Shown: positions 26,575 through 35,406 of the stretch, in pieces
Layout: every line of letters starts with the position of its first letter
Position numbering within the stretch: position 1 is the first letter of the stretch
From: Streptomyces sp. V1I1
Lineage (GTDB): Bacteria; Actinomycetota; Actinomycetes; Streptomycetales; Streptomycetaceae
DNA length: 64,000 bases
Direction of reading: 5' to 3'
Assembly: GCF_030817355.1 (NCBI RefSeq)
Contig: NZ_JAUSZH010000001.1
Span: 7,038,501 to 7,102,500 of the forward strand
The notes under the pieces: model-generated
Told to the model about the DNA's origin: nothing
What the model saw: the letters and a program-made list of their open reading frames with translations, nothing else
Databases searched by the model: none
Made by a program: the position numbers and the translations under genes

Positions 26575-26967
26575 ATGAGTGAAGCCCCGGATCCCGAGGT
26601 GATCGAACTCGCGACCAAGGTCTTCGACCTTGCGCGCCAGGGAGAGACCGAGGCCCTCGCCGCGTATGTCGACGCCGGCGTCCCCGCCAACCTCACCAAC
26701 GACCGTGGCGACACCCTTGTCATGCTCGCCGCCTACCACGGGCACGCCCCGGCCGTGGAAGCGCTCCTCGCCCGCGGCGCCGAGCCGGACCGGGCCAACG
26801 ACCGCGGCCAGACGCCGCTCGCCGGCGCGGTGTTCAAGGGCGAGGACGCCGTCATCCGCGTCCTCCTCGCCAGCGGTGCCGACCCTGCGGCGGGCACGCC
26901 GTCCGCGATGGATACCGCGCGGATGTTTGGGAAGACAGAGCTCTTGGAGCTGTTCGGCGGCCAATGA
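26575..26967 (+). CDS. Ankyrin repeat protein
   Basis: A 130-residue soluble protein made of about three ankyrin repeats: NLTNDRGDTLVMLAAYHGHAPAVEALLARGAEP, RANDRGQTPLAGAVFKGEDAVIRVLLASGADP and a final short one (AGTPSAMDTARMFGKTELLELFGGQ). It should be a protein-binding scaffold with no enzymatic role. GAGAGG precedes the ATG. It stands alone between smeA (divergent) and the HEAT-type gene downstream. The 257-bp gap after it contains no gene I can support. Confidence 0.88.
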   Translation: MSEAPDPEVIELATKVFDLARQGETEALAAYVDAGVPANLTNDRGDTLVMLAAYHGHAPAVEALLARGAEPDRANDRGQTPLAGAVFKGEDAVIRVLLASGADPAAGTPSAMDTARMFGKTELLELFGGQ

Positions 26968-27224
26968 GGGGCCGCCGGAGAGGCTGCTGAGAGGCCGCTG
27001 AGAGGGGCGCCGTAAATGTGGTCGCGGTGGCGAAATGGGTGGGTCATCATGACGTCGGGCCCTACCCCGGACTTCATCCGGGAGTTCCCCTGGGGCCACC
27101 GACGAGAGGCAGAGGAAGATGGTCTACACCAAGCGGAAGACAACGGGCGGCCCTACATGTTGCTGCGCGGCCTAGGCATCTCCACTCCCCGGTTGCGTCG
27201 ACAGCTTGATGTGAGGCTTTTCCC

Positions 27225-28643
27225 ATGTTCGATCCAGTCATAGCGCCGAGCGGCACGCTCCTCGGCCTGCTGCAGAGAGGCCGCGGTGACGGCACGCTGC
27301 ATGCGCTCGCCGCGCCGCGAGCAGAAGCGCTCGCGGCTCTCAACCACTGCGTACTGAACGATCCGCGCCACGACTGGCAGGTCGAGAACCGCTCCCTGTA
27401 CTACGCACGCCTCTACCTGGATCTCCATGGCGGTCTCGAGGAGATCGAGCGGCATTTGTGCGACGCCGACGACTGCCTCGACACCGACGAGGCCAGGACC
27501 GGCCTCGCGCTCGCGGTGCTCGGGCACCTCGCCTCGTACGGCAGGGACGACGCCCTCGCGCTGCTGCGGCGGTACGCCGCCGGCGGCTCCAACTGGGCCT
27601 GGGCCCTCGATGAGCTAGCCCTGCGCGACGACGACAACGGCCTGCGCGCGCTGGCCGCGCCGGTCCTCGCCCGCTTCCCCGCGACCCCGGAGGGCGACGC
27701 CGAACTGGCGGTCGCCGTACGGGACGCCTTCGAACCGCGGCCGTGGCGGCTGTGGGCCGAGGACCGGCGAGAGGCGATCGGCGCCCGCGTGCGCGCGGCC
27801 CGGGAAGCCGGCTCCTTCGACCGCTGGCAGCGCCAGCTGCGACCCACCGGACCCCGGCCGGGCTGGAGCATCCAGGCCGTCTTCGACTGGGCCGACCAGG
27901 GCGTCGAGCGCGGCAGCGCCCTCCATGTGCCCGCCGCCCGCTGTCTGTCGGCCGTCGCGGGACCCGAGGACCGGCCAGCGATCGTCAAGGCCGCACGCGA
28001 AGGTTCCGACGGCGCGCGCTGCGCCGCCCTGCACCATCTCGCCGAGTCACGCGACCCCGTCGTCCTTGATCTGATCGAGGCCGCGGTGTCGGGCGGCTCC
28101 CGCACCGTCGCCGACGCCGCCGTCTCCGCGTTCGAGCGGATGTGCGGCGACGAGGCCGTCGACCGGGCCCGCGGCTGGGTGCACCGGCCCGACGCGCTCG
28201 GCGCGTCCGCGGCGGGCGTGCTCGCCTGCCGGGGCGCCGCCAAGGACGACAAGCTGGTCCTCGGCGCGCTGCGCGAGACCGTACGGGCCGACGGGCCCGA
28301 CGCGCCCCTGCTGTGGAGGCTCGTCGACGGGGCCGGACGGCTCGGCATCGGCTGCGCCGCACCCGTACTGCGCCATGTGTACCGGGAGACCGCCTCCTCG
28401 CAGCTGCGCGGCCGCGCGGCCCGCGCGCTCGCCGCCACCGACGCCTCCTTCGCCACCGGATTCGCCGTCGAATGCCTGTGGGACTGCGAGGAGACCACCA
28501 GAGAAGTCGGCGCGCTGCACGCCGAGACCGGTGATGTGCGCGTTGCCGAGCGATTGCGCCGACTTGCCGCGGATCCGGCCGAGGAGGCAGAGGTGCAAAC
28601 CGCCGTACGCAGCAGAATCGGCCCGGACATGCCCGCCGTGTGA
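27225..28643 (+). CDS. HEAT-repeat-like protein of unknown function
   Basis: A 472-residue all-helical protein. The second half shows HEAT-like helical pairs with conserved Ala/Leu spacing (ALHVPAARCLSAVAGPEDRPAIVKAAREGSDGARCAALHHLAESRDPVVLDLIEAAVSGGSRTVADAAVSAFERM; LRGRAARALAATDASFATGFAVECLWDCEE). No catalytic motif or membrane segment is visible. A protein-interaction role is the family expectation; the partner is unknown. The ATG at 27225 is weakly served by GAGG 12 bp upstream. It is followed, after 105 bp, by the glycosyltransferase genes on the same strand. Confidence 0.75.
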   Translation: MFDPVIAPSGTLLGLLQRGRGDGTLHALAAPRAEALAALNHCVLNDPRHDWQVENRSLYYARLYLDLHGGLEEIERHLCDADDCLDTDEARTGLALAVLGHLASYGRDDALALLRRYAAGGSNWAWALDELALRDDDNGLRALAAPVLARFPATPEGDAELAVAVRDAFEPRPWRLWAEDRREAIGARVRAAREAGSFDRWQRQLRPTGPRPGWSIQAVFDWADQGVERGSALHVPAARCLSAVAGPEDRPAIVKAAREGSDGARCAALHHLAESRDPVVLDLIEAAVSGGSRTVADAAVSAFERMCGDEAVDRARGWVHRPDALGASAAGVLACRGAAKDDKLVLGALRETVRADGPDAPLLWRLVDGAGRLGIGCAAPVLRHVYRETASSQLRGRAARALAATDASFATGFAVECLWDCEETTREVGALHAETGDVRVAERLRRLAADPAEEAEVQTAVRSRIGPDMPAV

Positions 28644-28748
28644 CATTAGGGACGCGAAACGGCCCCGGCCACAAACGCTCATGGGACGTTAGCCAAGCGG
28701 AAAGATCCACGTTGGCACAGCCACCCCGGGCCAGACGACAACACGGGT

Positions 28749-29873
28749 ATGCGTGTCGTCATCGTCACCGAATCCTTTCCGCCAGACGTCAATGGTGTGG
28801 CGCACTGCGCCCTGCAGACCGCCCGGCACCTCGCCGCGCGCGGTCATGACCCGCTCGTCATAGCCCCGGCGGTCGCCGGGGCCGACAGCTCCGACCGGAG
28901 CGCGCCCTGCCCCGTGGTGCGCGTCCCCTCTCTGCCGCTGCCCGGATATCCGCAAGTACGGGTGGCGCTCCCCAGCCGCCGGGTGGCGGCCGCGATCTCC
29001 GCCCACCGGGCCGAGCTCGTCCATCTGGCCAGCCCGTTCGTACTCGGCGTGCGCGGTATGGCGGCAGCGGCGCGGCTGGGCCTGCCGGCCGTCGCCGTCT
29101 ACCAGACCGACCTCGCCGGCTATGCCCGTACGTACGTGGGCGCCGGCGAAGGGGCCGCGTGGCGGCGCATCCGCACCGTGCACAGCGCCGCGGACCGCAC
29201 GCTCGCCCCCTCCAGCGCCGCCCTGCGCGATCTGGAGGAGCACGGGGTGGAGCGGGTGCGGCTGTGGCCGCGCGGCGTGGACACCGCACGTTTTCGGCCG
29301 GAGCTGCGCGACGAGAAACTGCGCCGCGAGCTCGCCCCGAACGGCGAGCTGATCGTCGGCTATGTCGGTCGGCTCGCCCCCGAGAAGCATGTCGAACTCC
29401 TCGCCGGGGCCTGCGGGATGCCCGGCGTACGGGTCGTGGTCGTCGGCGACGGGCCGAGTGAGCCGTCTCTGCGCACCGCACTGCCCGGAGCCGTCTTCCT
29501 TGGCCGCAGGACCGGCGACGACCTCGCCCGGATCTTCGCCTCGCTCGACGTCTTCGCGCACACCGGTCCGTACGAGACCTTCTGCCAGACCGTGCAGGAG
29601 GCCATGGCCAGCGGGGTGCCGGTCATCGCCCCGGCCGCGGGCGGACCGCTCGACCTGGTCGACCACGGGCGTACCGGGCTGCTGGTCGAGCCGCGGGAGG
29701 TGGACGCGGTGCAGACGGCGGTCGCGACGCTGGCGGGGGACCCGGAGCTGCGTGCCGCGTACGGGCTGGCCGGGCGGGCCGCCGTCGAGGGCAGGACCTG
29801 GGCCGTGATCGGGGACCTGCTCCTCGACCACTACGCCGATGTGCTGGGCGCGCGTACGGCGGTGGCGGCGTGA
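28749..29873 (+). CDS. GT4 glycosyltransferase (MgtA-like)
   Basis: A 374-residue GT-B enzyme without signal peptide. The N-terminal Rossmann domain starts VVIVTESFPPDVNGVAHCALQTARHLAARGH, the pattern of mannosyltransferases acting on glycolipids (MgtA/PimB type). The donor domain has VGYVGRLAPEKHVELL, VVVVGDGPSEPSLR and the E-x7-E motif in YETFCQTVQEAMASGVPVIAPAAGGPLDLV. The likely donor is GDP-mannose or a UDP-sugar and the acceptor a membrane lipid, but neither is proven. The next GT gene overlaps its stop by 4 bp and an SGNH hydrolase follows, so the three form one operon. Confidence 0.88.
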   Translation: MRVVIVTESFPPDVNGVAHCALQTARHLAARGHDPLVIAPAVAGADSSDRSAPCPVVRVPSLPLPGYPQVRVALPSRRVAAAISAHRAELVHLASPFVLGVRGMAAAARLGLPAVAVYQTDLAGYARTYVGAGEGAAWRRIRTVHSAADRTLAPSSAALRDLEEHGVERVRLWPRGVDTARFRPELRDEKLRRELAPNGELIVGYVGRLAPEKHVELLAGACGMPGVRVVVVGDGPSEPSLRTALPGAVFLGRRTGDDLARIFASLDVFAHTGPYETFCQTVQEAMASGVPVIAPAAGGPLDLVDHGRTGLLVEPREVDAVQTAVATLAGDPELRAAYGLAGRAAVEGRTWAVIGDLLLDHYADVLGARTAVAA

Positions 29874-31030
29874 GCGCGCTGCGGATCGTACGGCTCGCGA
29901 ACTTCGTCACCCCGGCCTCCGGCGGCCTGCGAACCGCGCTGCGCGAGCTCGGCAAGGGCTATCTGGCCGCGGGCCACGAGCCGGTGCTGATCGTGCCCGG
30001 CGACCTGGCGAGCGACCAGCTCACCCCGCAGGGACGGGTGATCACCCTGCCCGGGCCCGAGCTGCCGGGCACCGGCGGCTACCGGGTGCTGGCAGGCCGG
30101 CGGCGGCTGCGCGACGTCCTGGAGAGCATCGAACCCGACCGGATCGAAGTCTCCGACCGCACCACCCTGCGGTGGACGGGCGAGTGGGCCCGGCGCCACC
30201 GGATCCCCTCGGTGATGGTCTCGCACGAGACGGCCGACGGGGTGCTCAGGACGTGGGGGCTCTCGGAGTCGCTCGCCGGCCGGACCGCGGACCGGCTCAA
30301 CCGCCATACCGCGTGGGCGTATTCGCGGATCGTGTGCACGACGGAGTGGGCGGAGCGGGAATTCGTCCGCATCGGGGCGCGCAATGTGGTGCGCGCGCCC
30401 CTGGGCGTCGATCTGGTCGGCTGCAGGCCGGGACGGCGCAGCAAGGTCCTGCGCGCGAAGTACGCCGCCGGGGCCGAGGTGCTTCTGCTGCTCTGCTCCC
30501 GCCTCTCGGTCGAGAAGCGCCCGGGCATGGCTCTGGACGCGCTCGCCGAGCTGCGAGAACGCGGTGTGCGGGCCTCCCTGGTGGTCGCGGGCGACGGCCC
30601 GCTGCGGGCCGCGCTGACCCGCAGGGCCCGGGCGGAGCGGCTGCCCGCGGTCTTCCTCGGCTATGTCGGCGACCGCGAGGTGGTGGCCGACCTCCAGGCG
30701 GCGGCGGACCTCTGCCTGGCGCCGGGCCCCGCGGAGACCTTCGGGCTCTCGGCCCTGGAGGCGCTGGCCTGCGGCACGCCGGTCGTGGCGAGCGCGTCGT
30801 CGGCGCTGCCGGAGGTGGTCGGCGATGCGGGAGCGGCCGCTCTCGACACTCCGGAGAACTTCGCCGACGCGGTACAGATGCTGCTCGCACGCCCGGAGAA
30901 CGACCGCCGCGAGGCGGCCAGGGCGCGGGCCGAACTCTTCGACTGGCAACGGTCGGTAGATGCGTTCCTGGCGGCACACGAGGCCCCGCCGGTGCGTGAG
31001 CGAGCACACGGAGAAGGGGTGACGGCGTGA
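29870..31030 (+). CDS. GT4 glycosyltransferase
   Basis: A 386-residue GT-B enzyme starting at a GTGA overlap with the upstream transferase. Motifs are RLANFVTPASGGLRTALRELGKGYLAAGH, LCSRLSVEKRPGMALDALAEL, LVVAGDGPLRAALTRRA and the donor-site Glu pair in AETFGLSALEALACGTPVVAS. It is only distantly similar to its neighbour, so they probably add different sugars or act in sequence. The C-terminus is polar and ends ERAHGEGVTA just where the hydrolase gene starts. Acceptor and donor are unknown; a glycolipid pathway is inferred from the MgtA-like partner. Confidence 0.88.
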   Translation: MSALRIVRLANFVTPASGGLRTALRELGKGYLAAGHEPVLIVPGDLASDQLTPQGRVITLPGPELPGTGGYRVLAGRRRLRDVLESIEPDRIEVSDRTTLRWTGEWARRHRIPSVMVSHETADGVLRTWGLSESLAGRTADRLNRHTAWAYSRIVCTTEWAEREFVRIGARNVVRAPLGVDLVGCRPGRRSKVLRAKYAAGAEVLLLLCSRLSVEKRPGMALDALAELRERGVRASLVVAGDGPLRAALTRRARAERLPAVFLGYVGDREVVADLQAAADLCLAPGPAETFGLSALEALACGTPVVASASSALPEVVGDAGAAALDTPENFADAVQMLLARPENDRREAARARAELFDWQRSVDAFLAAHEAPPVRERAHGEGVTA

Positions 31031-32259
31031 CGGCGGGGCGGGGCGCCACGCTGGTGGACGAGCCGGGCTCGGAGGGCCCGGAAGGGGGCGCGGAGGCCTG
31101 TCGGCACGAGGCGATGGTGCGCGTCGACGGGCTTGACGCGGAACGTCAACGCGCCACCGGGAGCGCCCCGGCGGTCGGGGTCGGCGCCCCGGTTGGCGCG
31201 TGCGTCTCCATGGCTGCCGTCGTGGCCCCGGCGGTCGGGGACGGCGCCCGCGTGGGCGAGTACGTCTCCCAGGCTGCCGTCCTGGCCCCGGCGGTCGGCG
31301 ACGGCGCCCCGGTGGGCGCGTATGCCGCCAAGGCCGCCGCCGTACCCCCGACCGTCAGCCACCGCGCGCCCGGCGCCGGGCCCGTCCCGCAACGCCCCTC
31401 GCGCGCGCCCCGTTTCGCCGCTCTCGGCGACTCCCTCACCGAAGGCGTCGGCGATCGCGTCGGTGACCACTGGCGGGGGTGGGCCGCTCTGCTCGCCTCA
31501 GGGATCGGGGGTGGCGACGCGCCCGCCGAGTTCCGGAACTTCGCAGTCAGCGGGGCGCTCACCCGGGACGTCGTCGAGCGGCAGGCCCCCGAGGCGCTGG
31601 CGTTCGAGCCCGACATCGCCGCCGTACTCGTCGGGGTCAACGACACCCTGCGCCGCACCTTCGACATCGAGGACATGGCCCGGCAGCTCGACGCCGTGTG
31701 CAAGCAGCTCGTGGCCCGCGGCACCGTGCTGCTGACCGCCTGTCTGCCCGACCCCGGCAGCATGCTCGGGCTGCCCCTGCCGCTGGCCCGCCCGCTGGCC
31801 AGGCGTCAGCGGGCGGTCAACGCGGTCGTCCACGCCCTGTCCGACCGCTACGGCGCCGTACATCTGCACACCGCGGACGCTGCCTGGGTCGCCGACCGGT
31901 CCATGTGGAGCGCCGACCGGCTGCATCCGGGCGAGCGTGGGCACCGGATGATCGCCCGGCGCTTCCACGAGCTGCTGGTCGAACGCGGGCTCGCCCACGG
32001 GACGGCGCCCGGCTGCGAGCCCGAGCAGCCGCCGCCGAGCCGGTCCGCTTCCGTGGTGTGGCTCGCCACGGCCGGCACCGCGTGGGTGGCGCGCCGCTGC
32101 ACCGACCTGCTGCCGCAGCTGATGCGGCTGGCGGGCGCGGAGGTACGCCACTGGGCGCGCGGCACCAGCGCACGCCTGGACCTGAGCGCCGAGCATGCCC
32201 TCTCGTCCGCTCTGGCCGCCGTGTCGCTGGACGGTCCCGTTGCCGGAATGGGGGAATGA
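31027..32259 (+). CDS. SGNH/GDSL hydrolase with an N-terminal repeat insertion
   Basis: A 410-residue protein beginning at a GTGA overlap with the GT gene. Residues 1-125 are low complexity and contain three 20-residue repeats of the type APAVGDGAPVGAYVSQAAVL. The SGNH hydrolase domain starts at about residue 128: block I FAALGDSLTEGVGD (nucleophile Ser), block II ALTRD region, block III GVNDTL, and the Asp-His pair in SADRLHPGERGH. Such enzymes deacylate lipids or glycans, which fits a glycolipid operon. There is no signal peptide. The stop overlaps a remnant of a hyuA-like gene, showing the operon once continued. Confidence 0.85.
   Translation: MTAGRGATLVDEPGSEGPEGGAEACRHEAMVRVDGLDAERQRATGSAPAVGVGAPVGACVSMAAVVAPAVGDGARVGEYVSQAAVLAPAVGDGAPVGAYAAKAAAVPPTVSHRAPGAGPVPQRPSRAPRFAALGDSLTEGVGDRVGDHWRGWAALLASGIGGGDAPAEFRNFAVSGALTRDVVERQAPEALAFEPDIAAVLVGVNDTLRRTFDIEDMARQLDAVCKQLVARGTVLLTACLPDPGSMLGLPLPLARPLARRQRAVNAVVHALSDRYGAVHLHTADAAWVADRSMWSADRLHPGERGHRMIARRFHELLVERGLAHGTAPGCEPEQPPPSRSASVVWLATAGTAWVARRCTDLLPQLMRLAGAEVRHWARGTSARLDLSAEHALSSALAAVSLDGPVAGMGE
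31165..31344 (+). repeat. 60-bp in-frame tandem repeat, three copies, in the SGNH gene
   Basis: Copies start at 31165, 31225 and 31285 and each encodes 20 residues beginning APAVG. The DNA is well conserved between copies, which implies recent expansion. Confidence 0.92.
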
Positions 32260-32330
32260 GCGGGCGCCGGGAGTTCTGGATCGACCGTGGCGGCACCTTC
32301 ACCGACGTGGTGGGCAGACGCCCCCGTTGA
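32256..32330 (+). pseudogene. 5' remnant of a hydantoinase/5-oxoprolinase gene
   Basis: Twenty-four codons starting with an ATGA overlap after the SGNH gene read MSGRREFWIDRGGTFTDVVGRRPR. FWIDRGGTFTDVVGRRP is the N-terminal ATP-binding signature of ATP-dependent 5-oxoprolinase/hydantoinase A, a protein normally of 700-1200 residues. The frame stops immediately after, where sequence from the opposite-strand kipA remnant begins. The body of the gene is absent, so this is a deletion scar and not a small gene. Confidence 0.82.
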
Positions 32331-32933
32331 GCGTGGTCTCCAGGACCGCCGCCGCCGTGGGGTTGCCGACGAGACGGTTGACGAGAGCTGCCGAGTGCGG
32401 GTCGAGCGCCCCGGAGCGCGGCACCCCAGATGGGCATGCCCGGGCCGCCCCAGGTCCTGCACGGTGGTCAGCGCCCCGGCCCGGGCCGGGACGGAGGTGC
32501 GCGGGGTGGCCCTGTGCGGAACCGCGTACTGCTGCGGCAGCCCCGTCAGATAGCCGAAGCCCGGTGAGAACCCACAGAAGGCGACCCGGAATTCGGCCGC
32601 CGAATGGATCCGTACGACCTCCTCCTCCGGCACCCGCCGCAGCTCTGCGACATCCGCCAGATCGGGCCCGTCGTAACGCACTGGAACCTCAATCGCGTTC
32701 TCCACGTGCGCGTGGAGCGCCGGAATCTCCCAGTGAACGAGCTTCCGAGCGAAGTGCTCCGGCCCGTCGAGCCCGTCGAGGAGGACCGTCCGCGCGGCGG
32801 GGGCGATCTCCCGGATCGCGGGAAGAACGCCCGCGGCGCGCCGGCGCAGCAGTTCGGCATGGAGCGGACCGGCCTCATCACCGTCGGCCAGCTCGACGAG
32901 GAGGGCCCGGTCGCCGACCGGAAGTGCCCTCAG
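32331..32933 (-). pseudogene. Fused and truncated kipI-kipA (pxpB-pxpC) remnant
   Basis: After the pxpA stop the minus strand reads RALPVGDRALLVELADGDEA and continues through the KipI motif AFCGFSPGFGYLTGLP to ATPRTSVPA, then runs in frame into RAGALTTVQDLGRPGHAHLG, the N-terminus of KipA. The KipI C-terminal third (including its PGGW region) and the KipA start are missing. After HLG a one-base loss near 32425 shifts the frame; the shifted frame continues PRSGALDPHSAALVNRLVGN to about LETTLNG, where the hyuA remnant begins. No ATG or GTG precedes KipI; a CTG overlapping the pxpA stop (32933) is in place. PxpB and PxpC form the 5-oxoprolinase catalytic pair, so activity should be lost. Confidence 0.82.
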
Positions 32934-33694
32934 ACGAAGGCTTCCACACGGACGCCGACGGTTTCCAGCTCCCGTCGCACCCGGCGGGCGAGCGTGACGG
33001 CCCCCTGGGTGTCGCCGTGCAGGCAGAGCGAGCGGGCACGCACCGCGACCGACCGTCCGCAGCGCGAGGTGACCACCCCGAACCGCGCCATGCTGACAGA
33101 CCGTTCGACGACGGCGGCCGGGTCGCTGAGCACCGCGCCGTCCTGCTCGCGCGGCACCAGCGTGCCCTCCGCGGTGTACGCGCGGTCCGCGAACGCCTCG
33201 GTGACGACGGGCAGTCCGGCCTTCTCCGCCATGGTGTGCAGCTTCGATCCGGGCAGCCCGAGCAGTGGCAGCCGCTCGCCCGACAGCAGTACGCCTTCGA
33301 CGACGGCCGCCGCCTGCTCGTCGTCGTGGACGACGCGGTTGTACAGAGCGCCGTGCGGTTTGACGTACGAGACACGTGACCCGGCCGCCCGGGCGAAGAT
33401 CTCCAACGCCCCTATCTGATAGGCGATCTCGGCGGCCAGCTCGTCGGGCGGGACGTCCATGGAGCGCCGTCCGAAGCCGGCCAGATCGCGGTACGAGACC
33501 TGGGCGCCGATCCGCACCGAGCGGTCCGCCGCCAGCTCGCAGACCCGGCGCATGGTGGCCGCGTCCCCGGCGTGGAAGCCGCAGGCGACATTGGCGCTGG
33601 TGACGACGGACATCAGCTGTTCGTCGTCGGTCAGCCGCCAGCGGCCGAAGCCTTCGCCGAGGTCGGCGTTGAGATCGATGGACGCCCAGGTCAT
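32930..33694 (-). CDS. pxpA: 5-oxoprolinase subunit PxpA (LamB/YcsF family)
   Basis: A 254-residue protein with all family landmarks: IDLNADLGEGFGRWRLTDD at the start, VACGFHAGDAATM, GAQVSYRDLAGFGRR, VKPHGALYN and SLCLHGDTQGAV. PxpA acts with PxpB and PxpC to hydrolyse 5-oxoproline to glutamate with ATP. The ATG at 33694 has AGAGGAG upstream. Length is normal and no lesion is visible, but its partner genes downstream are remnants, so it is either newly orphaned or has another partner. It follows a DUF1445 remnant and an MFS gene on the same strand. Confidence 0.9.
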   Translation of the reverse strand: MTWASIDLNADLGEGFGRWRLTDDEQLMSVVTSANVACGFHAGDAATMRRVCELAADRSVRIGAQVSYRDLAGFGRRSMDVPPDELAAEIAYQIGALEIFARAAGSRVSYVKPHGALYNRVVHDDEQAAAVVEGVLLSGERLPLLGLPGSKLHTMAEKAGLPVVTEAFADRAYTAEGTLVPREQDGAVLSDPAAVVERSVSMARFGVVTSRCGRSVAVRARSLCLHGDTQGAVTLARRVRRELETVGVRVEAFV

Positions 33695-33717
33695 GTGCTC
33701 CTCTTTCCCACTTCTTC

Positions 33718-33963
33718 TCAGGCCACGCGGTACTGCTCGTCGCGGGCGTCCATGATGAACATCTGGCCCGGCGCGTGCGTGACCGCGAACGGCTGCCGCG
33801 AGGCCGTCTCCGCCGCCTGCGGCGTGACCCCGCACGCCCAGAACACCGGGAACTGCTTGCGAGCCGCGTCAGGCGTCCAGGCGTGCCCGCCGACCCGCTC
33901 CACGGCGGGGCCCCCGGGCCGGTTCTTCGTCCCGTCCGTGGCCCGGTCAGTCGTCCCGTTCAC
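33718..33963 (-). pseudogene. DUF1445 (YcsI/D-glutamate cyclase-like) 3' remnant
   Basis: Eighty-one codons from a GTG overlapping the MFS stop. The last part, [33 protein letters not shown], is the C-terminal signature of the putative hydro-lyase/D-glutamate cyclase family, which is normally about 260 residues. The preceding 25 residues ([23 protein letters not shown]) do not match the family core, so the first three quarters appear deleted. Such genes often accompany pxpA and kipIA, which supports a once complete 5-oxoproline locus. Translation may still occur, but a functional enzyme is unlikely. Confidence 0.75.
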
Positions 33964-35237
33964 AGCAGCTCCTTGCCACGCGTCTCGGGCAGGCCGAGCA
34001 GCGCCACCACCGCGAGCCCGTAGCCGACGGCGCCGAGGACGAGCGCGCCGCCGACTCCCCAGCTGTCGGAGAGAAAACCGACGAGGGTGGGCAGGAACGC
34101 CCCCACGCCGCGGCCGCAGTTGTACGTGAAGCCCTGGCCGGTGCCGCGTACGGCGGTCGGATAGAGCTCGCTGAGGAACGATCCGAAGCCACTGAAGATC
34201 GCGGACATGCAGAAGCCGAGCGGGAACCCGAGGACGAGCAGCAGACCGTTCGCCCCCGAGGGGATGTTGGTGTAGGCGAGGATCCCGATCGCGGACAGCA
34301 CGGCGAAGAGGATGATGTTCTTCTTCCGGCCGATCCGGTCCGAGAGATAGCCGCCGGTGAGATAGCCGATGAAGGCACCGGATATCAGGAAGGTCAGATA
34401 GCCGCCGGTGCCGACGACGGTGAGCCCCCGCTCGGTCTTGAGGTACGTCGGCACCCAGGTCGCCAGCGTGTAGTAGCCGCCCTGGACGCCGGTGGAGAGC
34501 AGCGTCGCGAAGAACGTCGTCCGCAGCAGGTCCTTCTTGAAGATCGTGGAGAAGGAGCCGCGCTCGGCGCTGGCGGTGCGACGCGCGGCCGCCTCGGGTG
34601 CGTCGCTGACATTCCGCCGTACGTAGATCACCAGCAGGGCGGGCAGCGCGCCCGTCCAGAACATCACACGCCAGGCGGTGTCGGCGTCGAGGAACTGGAA
34701 GACCAGCGTGTAGACGATGACCGCGAGCGCCCAGCCGGCCGCCCACGCGCTCTGCACGGCGCCGAGGGTGCGGCCGCGGTGCTTGGCGTCGGCGTACTCC
34801 GCGACCAGGATCGCGCCGACGGCCCACTCGCCGCCGAAGCCGAGACCCTGAAGGGCCCGGAAGACAAGCAGCGTCTCGTAGTTGGGGGCAAAACCGCACA
34901 GAACGGTGAACACCGCATAAGTGATCACCGTGAGCATCAGTGCCTTCACCCGGCCGATCCGGTCGGCGAGGATGCCGGCGCCGGCGCCGCCCACGGCGGA
35001 GACGACCAGGGTGACGGTGGTGAGAAGTCCGGTCTGTCCGTTGTCGAGACTGAAGTACGCGGCGATCGCCACCATGCTGAGCGGCAGCGTGAAGTAGTCG
35101 TAGGAGTCGAGGGCGTAGCCGCCGAACGCACCGCCGAAGGCGCGGCGGCCGCGTGGACCGAGCGCCTTCAGCCATGCGAACGCGCCGGTGTCCTCGGGGA
35201 GTTCGCCCTGCTTCGGCTGTGACTGGGTCGTACTCAT
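33960..35237 (-). CDS. MFS transporter (sugar/organic acid type)
   Basis: A 425-residue transporter with 12 predicted membrane helices. [18 protein letters not shown] at the start, [14 protein letters not shown] in loop 2-3 and [31 protein letters not shown] in helices 4-5 are typical of the metabolite:H+ symporter branch; the second-half copy reads [15 protein letters not shown]. The start at 35237 follows GAGGTG and lies after a non-coding leader. It heads a run with the DUF1445 remnant, pxpA and kipIA, divergent from a GntR regulator, so the likely substrate is an organic acid such as 5-oxoproline. That link is inference. Confidence 0.87.
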   Translation of the reverse strand: MSTTQSQPKQGELPEDTGAFAWLKALGPRGRRAFGGAFGGYALDSYDYFTLPLSMVAIAAYFSLDNGQTGLLTTVTLVVSAVGGAGAGILADRIGRVKALMLTVITYAVFTVLCGFAPNYETLLVFRALQGLGFGGEWAVGAILVAEYADAKHRGRTLGAVQSAWAAGWALAVIVYTLVFQFLDADTAWRVMFWTGALPALLVIYVRRNVSDAPEAAARRTASAERGSFSTIFKKDLLRTTFFATLLSTGVQGGYYTLATWVPTYLKTERGLTVVGTGGYLTFLISGAFIGYLTGGYLSDRIGRKKNIILFAVLSAIGILAYTNIPSGANGLLLVLGFPLGFCMSAIFSGFGSFLSELYPTAVRGTGQGFTYNCGRGVGAFLPTLVGFLSDSWGVGGALVLGAVGYGLAVVALLGLPETRGKELL

Positions 35238-35298
35238 CTGCACCTCGCAGAGGGGGAGGAGGGCGCTGCCGAGACCGTGCGGTGACGCCAAGGTAGGG

Positions 35299-35313
35299 GA
35301 TTGTTGAACGATC
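35299..35313. promoter_or_regulatory. Imperfect palindrome GATTGTTGAACGATC, candidate GntR operator
   Basis: A 15-bp symmetric element with two mismatched pairs, in the divergent region between the MFS gene (start 35237) and the GntR gene (start 35407). FCD-type GntR regulators usually bind sites of this kind next to their own gene. Confidence 0.55.
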
Positions 35314-35406
35314 AGACAAGGGTTATGTCGGTTCGTTCTTGCTTCTACGCTTCTACGATGGAGCTCGCGCGTCGGCGAGAGCGGCCGGCGAGGGAGAGGG
35401 GGCGTC

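Noticed and set aside
27016..27243. A 75-codon protein between the ankyrin and HEAT genes
   Set aside because: It has mixed codon positions and no ribosome site, and overlaps the start of the HEAT gene.
32256..32330. A genuine 24-residue peptide gene
   Set aside because: The sequence is the hyuA N-terminal signature cut at a deletion junction.
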